In this document: piece after piece, positions 34,823 through 46,075 of the stretch | Position numbering within the stretch: the stretch's first letter is position 1 | Layout of the letters: every line of letters starts with the position of its first letter | Assembly: GCA_009667805.1 (NCBI GenBank) | Contig: CM019069.1 | Location: forward strand, 91,237,204 to 91,301,203 | Length of the DNA: 64,000 nt | Reading direction: 5' to 3' | Source of the DNA: Leptobrachium leishanense | Taxonomy: Eukaryota > Chordata > Amphibia > Anura > Megophryidae | The notes under the pieces: model-generated | Database searches by the model: none | Told to the model about the DNA's origin: nothing | Seen by the model: only the letters and a program-made list of their open reading frames with translations | Program-made: the position numbers and the translations under genes

Positions 34823-35330
34823 ACCTGTTTTTTTTTTTATTTTGTCCTCTGGTTTTATTTAGCCTCATTTTAACATATTTTTAATACTGGTTCCCATTTT
34901 TAATGAACAATAGAGTAAATTTTAGAATTTTTAAAGAATTTTTAAAGATCACATATTTTAGAATTTTAATAGATTAATATGGGGTATATGTGGATTTTAG
35001 ATTTTCTAGCCCCATAAAATTCTTTTAAAGAGACCCCTCAGTAAGGGTGCCCTATTGATAAAAAGATTATGATAAAAAGATTATGGTGTCATAATCAGGA
35101 ATATTGAATTAGAATGTATTTAGGGAATTCACCCACTTACATCAATTTAGACGAATGCAATAAAGAAAATCTAATAATGAGATGAAATGTCCTTAGCGAT
35201 GAGCGTCTCCACAGTGGTGCTGAGCATCCTTCCTTTTTTCCTTTCTGTTGATATCGGTGTATTTGGGAACTGCATCTGGGTGCTTTCAGCGACGGGGCTT
35301 ATTTAATATCCTAGCCATCTAGTCTGTCCC
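34823..35330 (+). other. probable 3' UTR of the Penelope-like element, then unidentified sequence
   Basis: AT-rich with T-runs directly after the GIY-YIG stop. The 3' boundary is not visible. Confidence 0.4.
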
Positions 35331-35644
35331 CTACATTTCTCTTTTTTTAGGATAATTAAAGGTCTGTAACTGAAGAACAGAGTGTGCGTTTCTTGATTGC
35401 AAACGTGCAACACAATTATTACAAACAGGACACAGAGCTGCTGTTTCTCTGTCAGAGTCTGTGTACTGTCTGAGCAGCATGCCCCCTCCCCCTACAAGTG
35501 AACACGCCCAGGGGAAAAGCAATCAATTACTCCATTGGAGTAATGAACACAAAAAATCAAATAAATCTTACCGCAAAACCATGGAAGTTGGTGTCAAGGG
35601 GTGGGTGTCAAATACAGGCTCAAATATGGCAAAAATTAGTCTGG
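35331..35644. other. no feature seen
   Basis: No recognised repeat or coding similarity. Confidence 0.35.
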
Positions 35645-35836
35645 GTGGAGTAGAGGTAACATCACTGTGGAGAGAGACTGTGGAGACACAGGTTCGATCC
35701 CGGCAAGAGCACCTCCCCAGTAAGTGTCTTTGGGCAAGACACCTAACGGTACGTAATCGCCACCCAGGACACACTTGAAAACGAGAGAAATCTCAATGTA
35801 TCCTTCCTGGTAAAATCCTTTCTCAAAAAAAAAAAG
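35645..35836 (+). mobile_element. tRNA-derived SINE
   Basis: Head 'gtagaggtaacatcactg' followed by the pol III B box GGTTCGATCCC, a 'gggcaagacacctaacg' body, then the tail TTCCTGGTAAAATCCTTT and an A-run. The head recurs at 63155 and the tail, reversed, at 51311-51420 and 54858-54965. Confidence 0.75.
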
Positions 35837-35914
35837 AGTGGTAGTGAATGGACAGAGAACAGAGATAGGGAGTCCTCACATTCTGGACATAGAAATTCCA
35901 AGATTCCTCTAATG

Positions 35915-36096
35915 CAGTGTTTCCCAAACCTGTCCTCGGGACCCTTAACCAGGACAGATTTTGCAGATCACCTTGGGGAAATGCAGACTGAATACTTCAA
36001 TCACTGAGAAGCAAATTATGTCACCTGTGCTTTGCTTCAGAGATCTGTCAAACCTGACTTGTCAGCGGGTCCTGAGGACTGGTTTGGGAAACACTG
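35915..36096. mobile_element. hAT-type MITE, 182 bp
   Basis: Inverted termini CAGTGTTTCCCAAACCTGTC / ACTGGTTTGGGAAACACTG are flanked by a perfect 8-bp target duplication CTCTAATG (35907-35914 and 36097-36104). Non-coding. Confidence 0.92.
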
Positions 36097-36317
36097 CTCT
36101 AATGGATAGTCCCGGATCCGAGAGGAGAGGTATTCAGGTGAATAGAAAGAGGTCCTAATAGAGATCCATTCAGATCACAAGTGGGATCATTGATTCAGAG
36201 TAGCTCTCCCTTTCTGGTCTTTGAAGAATTTGCTTGTGCAGTGAGATTCAGCAGGCAGCATGTCCTTTGAGCCATGACTGTTCACTGGATTTGTTAAAGC
36301 ACACATATTATGAATGT

Positions 36318-36887
36318 GATGATGTTCGTCCATCGTATTCGATGAGGACCTTGACATCTAACATTGCTGAGATGTCAAAACTTGCGCGTGAATTGGATTA
36401 AAGTGAGGGAGAGGTGCGCATAGTCAGCCTCACTCTCTCTTCCCAGATTCCATCTTGCTCCAATGGCAGGACAATAGCCGAGACAGTTGGAGATGGGCTG
36501 GGCGCAGTGGTTGACCAGGGCGCCTTCCATGTCTTGCCCTGCTCTTAGCGTACCACATCACTTGCAGAGACCGCCTCCATGACCGTTGACCTATTCTAGT
36601 AGGTTCATCCATCCAAATCCGCCAGAATCTGTCTTCACATGCTCGGGATAGACAAGTCCCTATCTCACCGAAGGTCGATGACCCAACGGCTACTCTCTAC
36701 CTGGTTTAGCCAGCCTGTCGAAGCTGTTGCCCGGGGTGTGGCCGCTGTGCATGCTACAGCTACTAGGAGCCACAGGTGAGAGCTGAGCGACAGGTGGGGT
36801 CCAAAGGTGAACGAGCTGTCCTGAAAGGACACGACCAGCCCTACACCAGAGGTGCTACCCTTTCCTGTACACCCCATACACCCCTAC
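36318..36887. mobile_element. unidentified retroposed sequence, 570 bp
   Basis: Flanked by an exact 11-bp direct repeat ATTATGAATGT (36307-36317 and 36888-36898), the length typical of LINE-mediated insertion. The insert is noticeably more GC-rich than its surroundings and has no long reading frame. It begins GATGATGTTCGTCCATCG and ends CCATACACCCCTAC. There is no poly(A). On the minus strand it ends ...GGACGAACATCATC. I do not recognise the family. Confidence 0.6.
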
Positions 36888-36898
36888 ATTATGAATGT

Positions 36899-37196
36899 AA
36901 GAGGGAGGTGAAGGTCAATATGCAAAAAGAACAGGGGACTGGCTTCCCCTAGGATAATTGTATACACCCAGTGGGAGAAGATGTTAAGAATCGACTCTCT
37001 AAAGTGGCAGTTTGTAGCACTGGATTTATAATTAGGCAGTGTAGGCATATGCCTACAGGTGCAGAATACACAGGGTGCCTTGCTCTGTTAAAAAAAATGT
37101 GTATATATATATATTTTTTTACACACAAAGACATCCTTCTGTGGTAGTTATCTTTCCCTGTATAAGTAAAAAATAAAACAACGAGAAAAGCTTAAT
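36899..37196. other. no feature seen
   Basis: AT-rich with a short TA-repeat near 37100-37115. Confidence 0.4.
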
Positions 37197-37200
37197 TTAA

Positions 37201-38365
37201 CCCCTTAGTGACTGGGCGGTTTTACAAAAGTCTGTCCGAAAGTGCCCGCTGCTGTTTTTACAGCTCTGCGTTGTTTGTGTTTAGGCCAAATTTTCCTCTC
37301 ACTCGTTTATGCAACCCACGCATATCATAAACTGTTTTTCCTGCCATTAAATGGACTTTCTAAAGATACCATTATTACCATAATATCATATAATTTACTA
37401 TAAAAAAATATGAAATATCATGAAAAAAACGGCAAAAATACACTATTTCGAAAATTAATCCCCAAAATCTACAACCACCAAAAACGACCATTGCTAAATA
37501 GTTTAGAAATTTTGTCCTGAGATTAGAAATTCCCTATTTTTACATGTTTTTGCTTTTTAACACCTTCACTGCTGAGCTCATTTGACCGGTTTCTGCTCAT
37601 CATTTTTAGATGCCAGCTTAAGTCCTATTTTATTAAACCCCCCAGACAAATATTTTTTAGAAGAAAACCCAATTTTTTTATTACTATTATTATTTTATTT
37701 TATTTTTAAATTTTTTATTTACAACAAACCTAGTCGTGTTTGGTATCATTGGAAAGGCCATGATCAGGCCTCTCCAATGATATTAAACATGACCCTAATG
37801 GATCGGGAAAAAAGGGGATCCAAAGGATCCCCTTATCTCAACTTGGCAGCTAGGGGGTTAACTGGCCCACTGACATCCTCACACATATGATGACGATGTC
37901 AATGGGTAGGGGGTGACCTGGAAGCTTGGCTGACATCCAAGATGTCAGCCACTTCCTGGTTTAAATCGTTATCCAGCAACAAATAGGTTAATGATAGAAA
38001 CCGCTGAAAAGGGGAGACTCTCCCCTTTCCAGTGGTACAATCTGTTAATTTCTAAGTGGAACGTTTGGGGAGATAGATGGCTCCAAAAGGAGCCCCCCCC
38101 TCCCCTTTCACATTTTTCACTGCAGGCACCGGGGGGCGCCTGGCGATGACATCATCACGCAACATGATGATGTCATCATGACTGACAGGCCCCCTCAAAA
38201 GGCGGGGCAGACTCCTGGCCTGCCAGAACGCCGAGGGAACCCGGACAGAGAGGTTAGTATAGGGAGGGAGGGAGGTTAGGAGACTGTGACGTACATAGTA
38301 CGCCAGCGGTCGTTAAGGGGATTTCCCCACGGGATGTACTGTGTACGTCAGCAGTCAGTAAGGGG
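37201..38365. mobile_element. piggyBac-type MITE, 1165 bp
   Basis: TTAA on both sides (37197-37200 and 38366-38369). The termini CCCCTTAGTGACTG and CAGTCAGTAAGGGG are inverted repeats and resemble the autonomous element at 19967-25865. The interior has AT-rich left parts, then hairpins such as TGGTATCATTGGAAAGGCC with its inverse, GACATCCAAGATGTC, and ATGACATCATCACGC with its inverse. A second family-like terminus (ACACCTTCACTGCTGAG after TTAA) lies internally near 37557. No transposase. Confidence 0.85.
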
Positions 38366-38369
38366 TTAA

Positions 38370-38545
38370 AAAATGAAATGTTTATTATTAATTTGGTAAC
38401 TGACATCATTGCACGATGATGTCAGTTGATGAGGGGAGGAGCAGGAGGTGGGACTGACATCTAAATGTCAGCCCCCCACCGGAAATAGGCCCCAATCCTG
38501 CACTAATTGGCACCTGATCGTGGCCTAGCACCTAAGGTGCTATCT
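38370..38545. mobile_element. fragment of hairpin-type piggyBac MITE
   Basis: Contains ACTGACATCATTGCACGATGATGTCAGT-type and GACATCTAAATGTC palindromes like the neighbouring MITE. No termini. Confidence 0.45.
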
Positions 38546-38559
38546 AAAAGAAAATAGTG

Positions 38560-38790
38560 AGGTGGGGAGCGCACTCAATAAATCAAAAATCACCATCGCT
38601 GGAAGTCACCTCAATGTGCACAAAAAATGCAAACCATATATATAAACTAAACCCACTTTGGTTAAAAGGGATTTATTAATCACTATCATAAGACAAAATA
38701 AACAAGAATAAAAATAATAAAAGGTACCCAAAACGCGTTTCGCCTAAAAATAGGCTTCATCAGTTGGTGCAAACCAAAGTAACAATCGAG
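38560..38790 (-). mobile_element. retroelement end fragment with hammerhead-ribozyme-like core
   Basis: On the minus strand a small hairpin TTGGT/ACCAA precedes CTGATGA (38763-38757), then a perfect 5-bp stem GCCTA/TAGGC with a TTTT loop, then GAAAC (38741-38737) and GCG. This order matches the two conserved boxes and stem II of a hammerhead ribozyme, and such ribozymes are known in Penelope-like elements. One extra A sits between CTGATGA and the stem, and no third helix or cleavage triplet was identified, so activity is not supported. Confidence 0.35.
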
Positions 38791-38799
38791 AATGCCTTA

Positions 38800-40489
38800 A
38801 TAGCTTAACATTGCCCTATTTATAATAGCTAGCGCTCGTTCTCAAAAGATGTCCACATGAGGACGTGCATCCCTGTAGCTGGACACCTCCCGATTATGTC
38901 ACATTTACATGTTTACAGGTTCCTGAGATGCTAATTCATCCTGGGAGGTGAGTGGCCTAAATGCCACCATTAAGCAAATGCATGGATGCATATTCCCCAA
39001 AGCGCACACTTAGCTCCATGGAGTCTAATGAACTCCTGGAGCCAATACCAGAAGTGTGTGATGAGTGACCTGTGCACTAGTCTGGTTTCTTGAGGTTTTT
39101 ATGTTATTGGTATAATAAACGTTAAGTTTTATCTTTATCATTAGTTGGCACTCTAAGTACCTAAGTACCTTTCGTTAGAAAGGGTGGTTTTCTCTCCATA
39201 CATATACGGGTCAACCCTGCATTAGAATGCTTCTGTTGAGAACTCCAATCATTTTTTCTCTACCCTATCATCCTCTGGTAGATGTTTGTCATGTTTGATA
39301 TTTCCCAAGGTTCATGCTTGGCTCCATGGAGTCCAATGAAATCCCGGAGCCAGTACCAGCTGTGACATGGCATTTTATTGCTGGTATCTTTCATTTTATT
39401 GCCCGTACAAGCTGCTTCAAAATGTTCTGAATCAATCTGATGATGCAGCGACTCATTTGGATTACAGGCATTAATAGTAAAGCTCAAAGGGAAAATGGCC
39501 CCTGTATATTTTTTTGGAATTGGACTAGAGTATAGGAATTGCGGGAGGGATATCTCAATATGGAAATGTGTTTAAATGTATCTCATCCCTGTTTGGTTTT
39601 TATTTTATTGGAACATGTTTGGATCCAGGTTAAATAATTTAGTAATTATTTAAGAAGCAGGAAGAATAAAAGCTAGTACATAAATTTTTATGCAAAACAT
39701 TACTAAATTATCAATAATGAGGTAAGATGTCTAATGTAATTGTAATTTTCTACTTAATCTTTTAAGTGTGGTAGTCCTTTGGGAGAACGATCTCACTCTG
39801 ATTGAAAGAACATTTTGAAAAGACTGTAATAGCTTAATTATATTTCTCTAAACTATAAACTTTATAATTACAATGATTCGCCAGCTTCAAATTACATTCT
39901 TTTTTGTCAAATCAATGTATTTATTATTACTTGTTTACTTTAGCACATAGAAAAGGGGTCAGGCAAGCATCCCAGGTGTTCTCAAAATTTGCATATTTTT
40001 CAATTTGGTTTTCAAAAGAGAACCTGTAAAATTGAAATGAATTCCAAATTAGTCCACTGCATACATTTGTAGTTGTTTTCCATATTCTTTACTTTTTCCC
40101 GTTGTACCACATATCCTTTCCTCATTATTATTGTTTTAATCTTAACTCTTTCACTATCTAAACGAATATAATGCACTCATTAGTATATCAAAACACCATT
40201 TACATACCTTCTTAAACCAAGATTAGTGTGACCCTGTGGACAAATGAAAATATTTGTTTTATTGCTCTCCAGTCACCCTGTATTACTGTAAGCATGTTAT
40301 TTGTATTTGTATTGTATTTTTTAGATGAAAGTTTTGTTTCCCAATTTTTCTAAAAGGCATTTTTATTTTATTCTATTATTTTATTTATTCTGTAACATAT
40401 CTCTTTATTGTTTTTTATAGGACCCTTTTTATTAATTAGACACATTTTAATACATTTATATTGGTTTAAGCACCTATTATGAGAACAGA
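38800..40489. other. intronic sequence, mostly featureless
   Basis: AT-rich. Two related 45-50-bp segments occur about 300 bp apart (39008-39056 and 39309-39360): 'gctccatggagtc', 'aatgaa', 'ggagcca', 'taccag'. Nothing else recognised. Confidence 0.4.
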
Positions 40490-40724
40490 AAAAAATCTGT
40501 TTTGTTTTTGTTTTTTGCAGTTCAGTGGATTTCGTCAAGGCCAGTTCGACACTCTTGTACGGTCTTCGGTGCTTTTCAGTGACATCCATTCTCATAAGTT
40601 TTTCATGGGGCTTCGGCGACTCCATCTTCATTTCACTACTCTACGGTGAATAGTGAATTCAACATAGTTTTTGGCGAAATGGAATCATTGAAGTGCACCG
40701 AAGTGAAAAGCGAATAACCCTTTA
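40490..40724. mobile_element. fragment of TA-type MITE (GGTTATTCAGAGAG family)
   Basis: Contains 'tgcagttcagtggattt' and 'gaattcaaca', and ends GAAAAGCGAATAACCCTTTA, matching the family right end. Confidence 0.45.
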
Positions 40725-41426
40725 TGTTGTTTTAATTTGGAACTATTGCTAAACAACAATTTCTGTTCAAAATTTCTATTTTACCTTTTATTTAAGTGTT
40801 AATTTTGGATAATATTTTTCAAATAAATGTTATGATAAAAAATATTTCAACAACAAGCACTTGCTAGTGAAAGGGTTAAAAAAAAGAAATGTATTAAACA
40901 GTGAGTAAGGCTATGTGGACATTACCCCATCTGAATTACTCTGCACTTAAAGTACTAGCAGAATTAGTAAACCAATAATTAGCAAACAGGGGCATGAAAA
41001 CACCAGCAACATTCCAGAGAGATGGGTAAAGCTAATATTTGCTGTGTATTTTAATTTTGGGTTTTTAAATGTTAGTTTGTGCTGGCACCTTTCGGTAAAT
41101 AAGAAAGGAGCATAGCAAAACATAGTAAAAAAAAACATGTGGGGGGGCGGAGCTAGCTGTGGAAGCGAGCGGTCACGTTTTGCGGAGCTCCCGCTAGCTT
41201 TCTGACTTTTGGTGTTTTTAAACCGCTCGTTTCCTCACAAAACTGCTTTTTAAACTCCCTGGACTATTACCTGAGCACAGGGGGACGTAATTGGTGCTGC
41301 TTGGTGTGCCCGGCGGTGGATTTCGGCTCCCGGGAAGTTTGGGACTGTATTTTGGGCCTACCTCCTCTGCGTTCCTCAGAAGCCTCTGTGGAGTTTTGCA
41401 GTGCCACGTCGGATTTGATCGCTGGT

Positions 41427-42616
41427 ATGGGTAAGAAACAACCCCCCGGTGCTTCCTCGAAGAGTGGCTCCCGACAGCGGGACATAAGGGAATCCATGAG
41501 GCATGGAACAGCTCCTCAGAGGGAGTCTGCCCCCTCCCCCTTCCCCTCTGGATATGAAACCTCCGACGAAAATGCTTACTGGCTTCAAGATGCAGGGGCT
41601 GCAGTGTCCTGGCTCACCCCATCGTCTCAGCCGCTGGGATCGCGACCTGTGTCCACAGCTGCCAAGAAGCGGGCGCAAAAGAAGCGGAGGACTGAGATGG
41701 CGGCATCCCTGGTGGACGCACATACCTTACCGCAGGGGGACTTGCTAGACGTACCGCAGCTCTCAGCGTCTGGTAGCGTGGTCTCAGACTGTGATGGCTC
41801 CTCTCGGGACCCCCAGGAACCTTGGTGGGGGCACCCGGCGGTTCCGCTATTCCCCTGACTACTGTGGAAGATGATGATCTCCCTTCCACAAAAGGGGATC
41901 TACGCAAGATCATGGCTGAAATTAGGGAAATGTGGAGACCGGAGGTGGCGGCTGTTCGAGCTGAGGTAGAGGTGATCAAGACTCAGGTGTTGGCAACGCA
42001 CGTACGGATGGAGGAGGTCGTATTGGAGCAAACAATCTTATCTGGCCAGGTGGACAGTCTTCGCTCCCAGGTGGAGGTCCTAACGCGTTCGGTGGAATCG
42101 TTGGAGTCACGTCATCGTCGTCGTAACATACGAGTCAGGGGTATCCCGGACTCGGTTTCCACGGAAGATCTGTTGCCATTCGTGAGCCGGCTCGCAATCC
42201 AAGTCTCAGGTCTCCCTTCTGATACAACGGACTTAGTTGGAGCTGCATTCCATGTCCGGAAGGCGGCTACGGCCCCCAAAGGGAAGCCAAGGGACGTCGT
42301 GGTGGTCTTTCGTGATGTGGCCTCGAAAGTCGCTCTTATGTCTGCTCCGGGTGCACAGGACCCTGTGCAGTTTGAGGGAGTCCTGCTGGACCTATATCAT
42401 GATCTCCCGTTTATGACTCTGTTGGCACGTCGCCGATTTCGAGAGGTGACGTCCGCTCTACGTCGTCGGGGGATTCGATACCGATGGGGCCTGGCTGGCT
42501 CCTTGGTGGTGACACATGCTAACATCCTGTACACGGTCACCAACCCTGATACGGCTTGGACCGCCTTAGCAGTCACGGGCATCTCACCGGACGCGCTGGA
42601 GATTCAGCCGGGATGA
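41427..42616 (+). pseudogene. L1/Tx1-type ORF1 protein, one frameshift
   Basis: RNA-binding chaperone of L1-type LINEs. It starts at 41427 (MGKKQPPGASSK); a Ser/Pro-rich, then Lys-rich N-terminus runs to about 41815, where a one-base shift moves into the next frame, open to 42616. The second part has a predicted coiled coil (AEVEVIKTQVLATHVRMEEV...LTRSVESLESR), an RRM-like start RRRNIRVRGIPDSV, and the C-terminal domain with LYHDLPFMTLLARRRFREV and GIRYRWG. Order and spacing are as in other ORF1 proteins. Confidence 0.85.
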
Positions 42617-43077
42617 GACATTTTTGTTGCCTTTTTACCCTCGGTCTCCAGACGGACCTGGGTCACCACTGCTTTTCATTTTTCTTTTTATATAGCAGGG
42701 ATAGCTGAGATCCCCCGGTCTGCTGCTTTTTCCTGTTGTCTGGACCACTTCCCGATTTTCTAGTTCCCCCCCCACCCTGTTTAGTTTCGCAGACCGTTTT
42801 CTTAAGCTACATAGGCGATTACGCCTTCTTAAATGCAGAGGTCTTAAGCCTTCCTCTTAACCCCCCCCCTCTTTTAATTTTTTCTCGCCGGAGGACCTTT
42901 TGCTACTTGAATATGACCTTACTTACGCCGTTTCCATAATTTCTATGCAAATTACTACATACTGTAAGGTTATCTTTTCTGATATACGTTTGCTGGCCCT
43001 GCGTGGTCTTACCTTGTTTGATTTCATGAGACTTGTTTTATACTTCTCTAAATAAAGAATTTAAAAAAAAAAAAAAA
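42617..43077 (+). other. 3' UTR and poly(A) of the ORF1-only unit
   Basis: Pyrimidine-rich sequence after the ORF1 stop, ending with AATAAA (about 43050) and an A15 run. ORF2 should begin here in a full-length element but does not. Confidence 0.7.
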
Positions 43078-44641
43078 TCACAAGCACTGCCATATCTGAT
43101 ACCGAGGGAGGTCATCACGCCCCTGCGCAATCTATTCCCCTACGAGTGGAGAACCTCTCATCTTAAATATTTAGGGATACAGATCTCCTTCTCACAAACG
43201 GAACTATTCCAGTATAACTACAAACCACTAACCATGGAAATAGGCCGCCTATGCCATAAATGGTCGGGTATGGAGGTGTCCTGGGTGGGACGCATGGCAA
43301 CAGTAAAAATGTCTTTGCTTCCGAAAATTCTTTACCTTTTCAGAGCTGTGCCAGTGCGGCTCCCTAGGGGCTACCTCCAGGCCCTTCAGAGGGTGCTCAC
43401 GAGATTCATATGGAGGGGGAAAAGGCCGAGAGTGAGTTTAGCTTTGTTGCATCAACCACGGAACCGAGGAGGAATGGGGGTACCAGATCTGAACCTTTAT
43501 TATACGGCATCACTGCTGTCGCACACTCACCAAATTTTCCAGGGCAAAATAGGACCACAATGGGCCAGGCTAATATCAAACACCTTTCTCCCGTTCGATC
43601 CGGGAGCCATACTCTGGCTCAACAAGAGTTTGCGACCGAAACTACCGGTCGTTCCCCCCCCCCTCGCCAATCTGCTAATTAAAATATGGGACACTAACAT
43701 GTCTAAAATGACCATATTTCATCCCCTTCCGATGGCTGCACCGATTTCGGCATTTAAACTATTATTGACAGACTTTAACTCAACCCCCTGGATAGCATGT
43801 AATGTGACACGGGTTTATCAACTGTTCTCACAAGAGGGTCTGCTCAGCTTCCCCCAATTAACCTCTAAGTTCTCACTCCCATCTACCCTTTGGTTTTCAT
43901 ATAAAAGACTGAAATCCTACCTTACAACATGGGGCCTGGGGGGCAGATCACATCGCCCACGCTACTTTTATCCCCATTTGAGGACAAATGTACACAGACA
44001 ACGGACAGGCAAGGACTGATTTCATTATGCTACGACAGCCTAATCCACTTAAAAGGTGGAGATTCCAGATAGCGTGGGAAGGGGATGTGGGACGAGGTTT
44101 ACAGGCAGAGGTGTGGGTGAAAAGTTTTGAGGACGATACGGGGAAGTTTCGTTGTGCAACACTCGGGGAGGCCAGAAAGAAACTGCTGTATAGGTGGTAT
44201 TTGACACCAGATAGAGAAAGCCATATAACAAAGGATGTGCTGCCAATGTGCTGGAGATGTGGAAAAGAGCGAGGTTCATACTTCCACGTATGGTGGACGT
44301 GCCCCAAGATAGAGGCATGGTGGAGGGAAGTGGCGCTTCTGAGCTCAAGGATTGTAGGTAGTACAGTAGATCCCCTCCCAGAGATCTTGCTCATACAAAT
44401 ATTTCCCACAACATTATCCAGACATCAGAAACAGATGTTGGCACACATACTATCGATAGCCTCCCTTCTGGTAGCGGCGAATTGGAAATCAGAGGAGATT
44501 CCTCCTATATCAGCTATTACATCGCATCTCGATGATTTTCACTTACTAGACAGTATATCCAGGAAGGTGGCAGGGTCGAACCAAACTAAGAGAAACTTCT
44601 GGTACATCTGGGATGCATATAAATTATCCTGCACTAGCTAG
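43078..44641 (+). pseudogene. L1/Tx1-type ORF2 C-terminal region, 5'-truncated, frameshifted
   Basis: Begins inside ORF2 downstream of the polymerase active site: SHLKYLGIQIS, SWVGRMATVKMSLLPKILYL, RFIWRGKRPR and RGGMGVPDL are typical. A frameshift near 43990 moves into the frame ending at 44641. That part has LLYRWYLTPDR and the C-terminal zinc knuckle CWRCGKERGSYFHVWWTC. The APE endonuclease and YADD motifs are missing, so this was a short 3' copy. Confidence 0.88.
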
Positions 44642-45050
44642 ATTATAGGCACACGTTCTGTAAACATTTATGAAAGACCTGGATGTTTCAAAACAAATGC
44701 GATGCTAAGTATTTTTCTTAAAAGTTTGCCGTATTTTCCATTTATCCGTCTTTAACGTGAAAATGTTGGAATTTTTCTTTTATCGTTTTTACTTTCCTTC
44801 TCCCCCCTTTTTTTTTTTTTTTTTTTTTCTCTCTTTCTTTCTTTCTCTTTTGCTCTATCCTTTTTGTTTTGCTCATTGTTTTATTTCTTTTAATTTTGTT
44901 TATATTTTTATGACTTTTATTGATTAAGTATGTAAGTTTTGTTGTTCATAACATATGCTGATATGCCAAAGTTGACATTCATTTATTGCACTGTTATGTA
45001 AGGTGCACGGAAAAAAAATAAAAACTTTTAAAAAGGAAAAAAAACATGTG

Positions 45051-45569
45051 ACCTTATGGTATCATATCGAAGGTATAGTAAGTACTAGTAGTAGGTAATT
45101 GCCATGTGCCAAAGATTTGAAGGAATGGAGATCATAGTTGATAGTTGGTTATAAAAAATAATAAAAAAGAGACATCATTTAAGTTCAGTAAGAGATTATT
45201 GTGATCCAGTCACATATACGGTTGTGTAACTATTGTTTCTGCCTTGTTGGTGGCAGATTAATCGGAGGAATAACATGACCCAGCACCATGTTGTGCCTGT
45301 TTAGTATCATGAATATAGTCCTACCATGAGGTCAAATACTGATAAAAAAATATACTTTCAAGCAAGTAAATTCACAGGAGAATTACAATAGTATGAAGTG
45401 GTGTTAAGAATGTATCCATTGTTGCAAATGGTTATTACAAACAATGAAAACAACAGTTAATGCCACCTGTGAACATTTGGGATTTTGCAAGTGATGCGAT
45501 CATAAATGAATGCAGAGAGGGAGCATTTGCAGCATAATGTCTGGTGAAATGCAGATAGGCTTGAGATAT
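45051..45569. other. no feature seen
   Basis: AT-rich spacer between the L1-type insertion and the next solo LTR. Confidence 0.4.
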
Positions 45570-45573
45570 ACTG

Positions 45574-46071
45574 TGTGGGGTACAGCTCAAATGGGGGGTA
45601 CCCTTCCCAGGATAAAGGTAGTCCCAATCGCAGGATTTCTTTATAATGTACAGCCCTCTGTACTTTTATTCAAGAGCTGCATACAGGTCAAGAAACAAAA
45701 CAAAACAAAACAATACCCTTGCCTGTCCGGCGCTAACTAAACATTTAAGGTTTTCCCTCACTACCGTTTCAGAAAACAAAGTGTATTCCAACCTTTCCTT
45801 TTGCAGCCTGATCTCTGGTTCAGCTTTGCTCCCTCAGTAGCTGGTCTGAGTCCCAGGGTGGAGACTGAATGAACCTCACTTCCTGCTTTTATTTCCCTCT
45901 AGCCTCACCCATCAATCAATTAAGCCTCCCCAGGGAGAACTGCAAAACCCGGAGATTTGTGTGCCCCGAGCTGAACCCAAACTCCGGCCTGGAGTGCTAG
46001 TCCCAACAATATGACAAAACTCGAGGGGACACATACCGTCCCTCAAACACCACTCCTCTCCTCTCGTCACA
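45574..46071 (-). mobile_element. solo LTR, endogenous-retrovirus-like, 498 bp
   Basis: Starts TGTGGGGTACAG and ends CTCTCGTCACA. Flanked by a 4-bp duplication ACTG (45570-45573 and 46072-46075), as for gammaretrovirus-like elements. On the minus strand AATAAAAGTACAGAGG gives a polyadenylation signal about 95 bp from the 3' end, like the LTR at 5556-6001. No internal viral genes. Confidence 0.75.
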
Positions 46072-46075
46072 ACTG

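Larger units (their letters stand above)
41142..45036 (+). mobile_element. chimeric L1/Tx1-type insertion: ORF1-only unit joined to an ORF2 3' fragment
   Basis: The whole block is flanked by one 14-bp direct repeat AAAAAAAACATGTG (41128-41141 and 45037-45050), so it entered as a single event. It starts with a G-rich full-length-looking 5' end (GGGGGGCGGAGCTAGC), carries ORF1, then AATAAAGAATTT and a 15-A run (to 43077). ORF2 C-terminal sequence follows at once, and the block ends in its own A-rich tail near 45010-45036. The ORF2 endonuclease and polymerase are absent. Confidence 0.8.
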
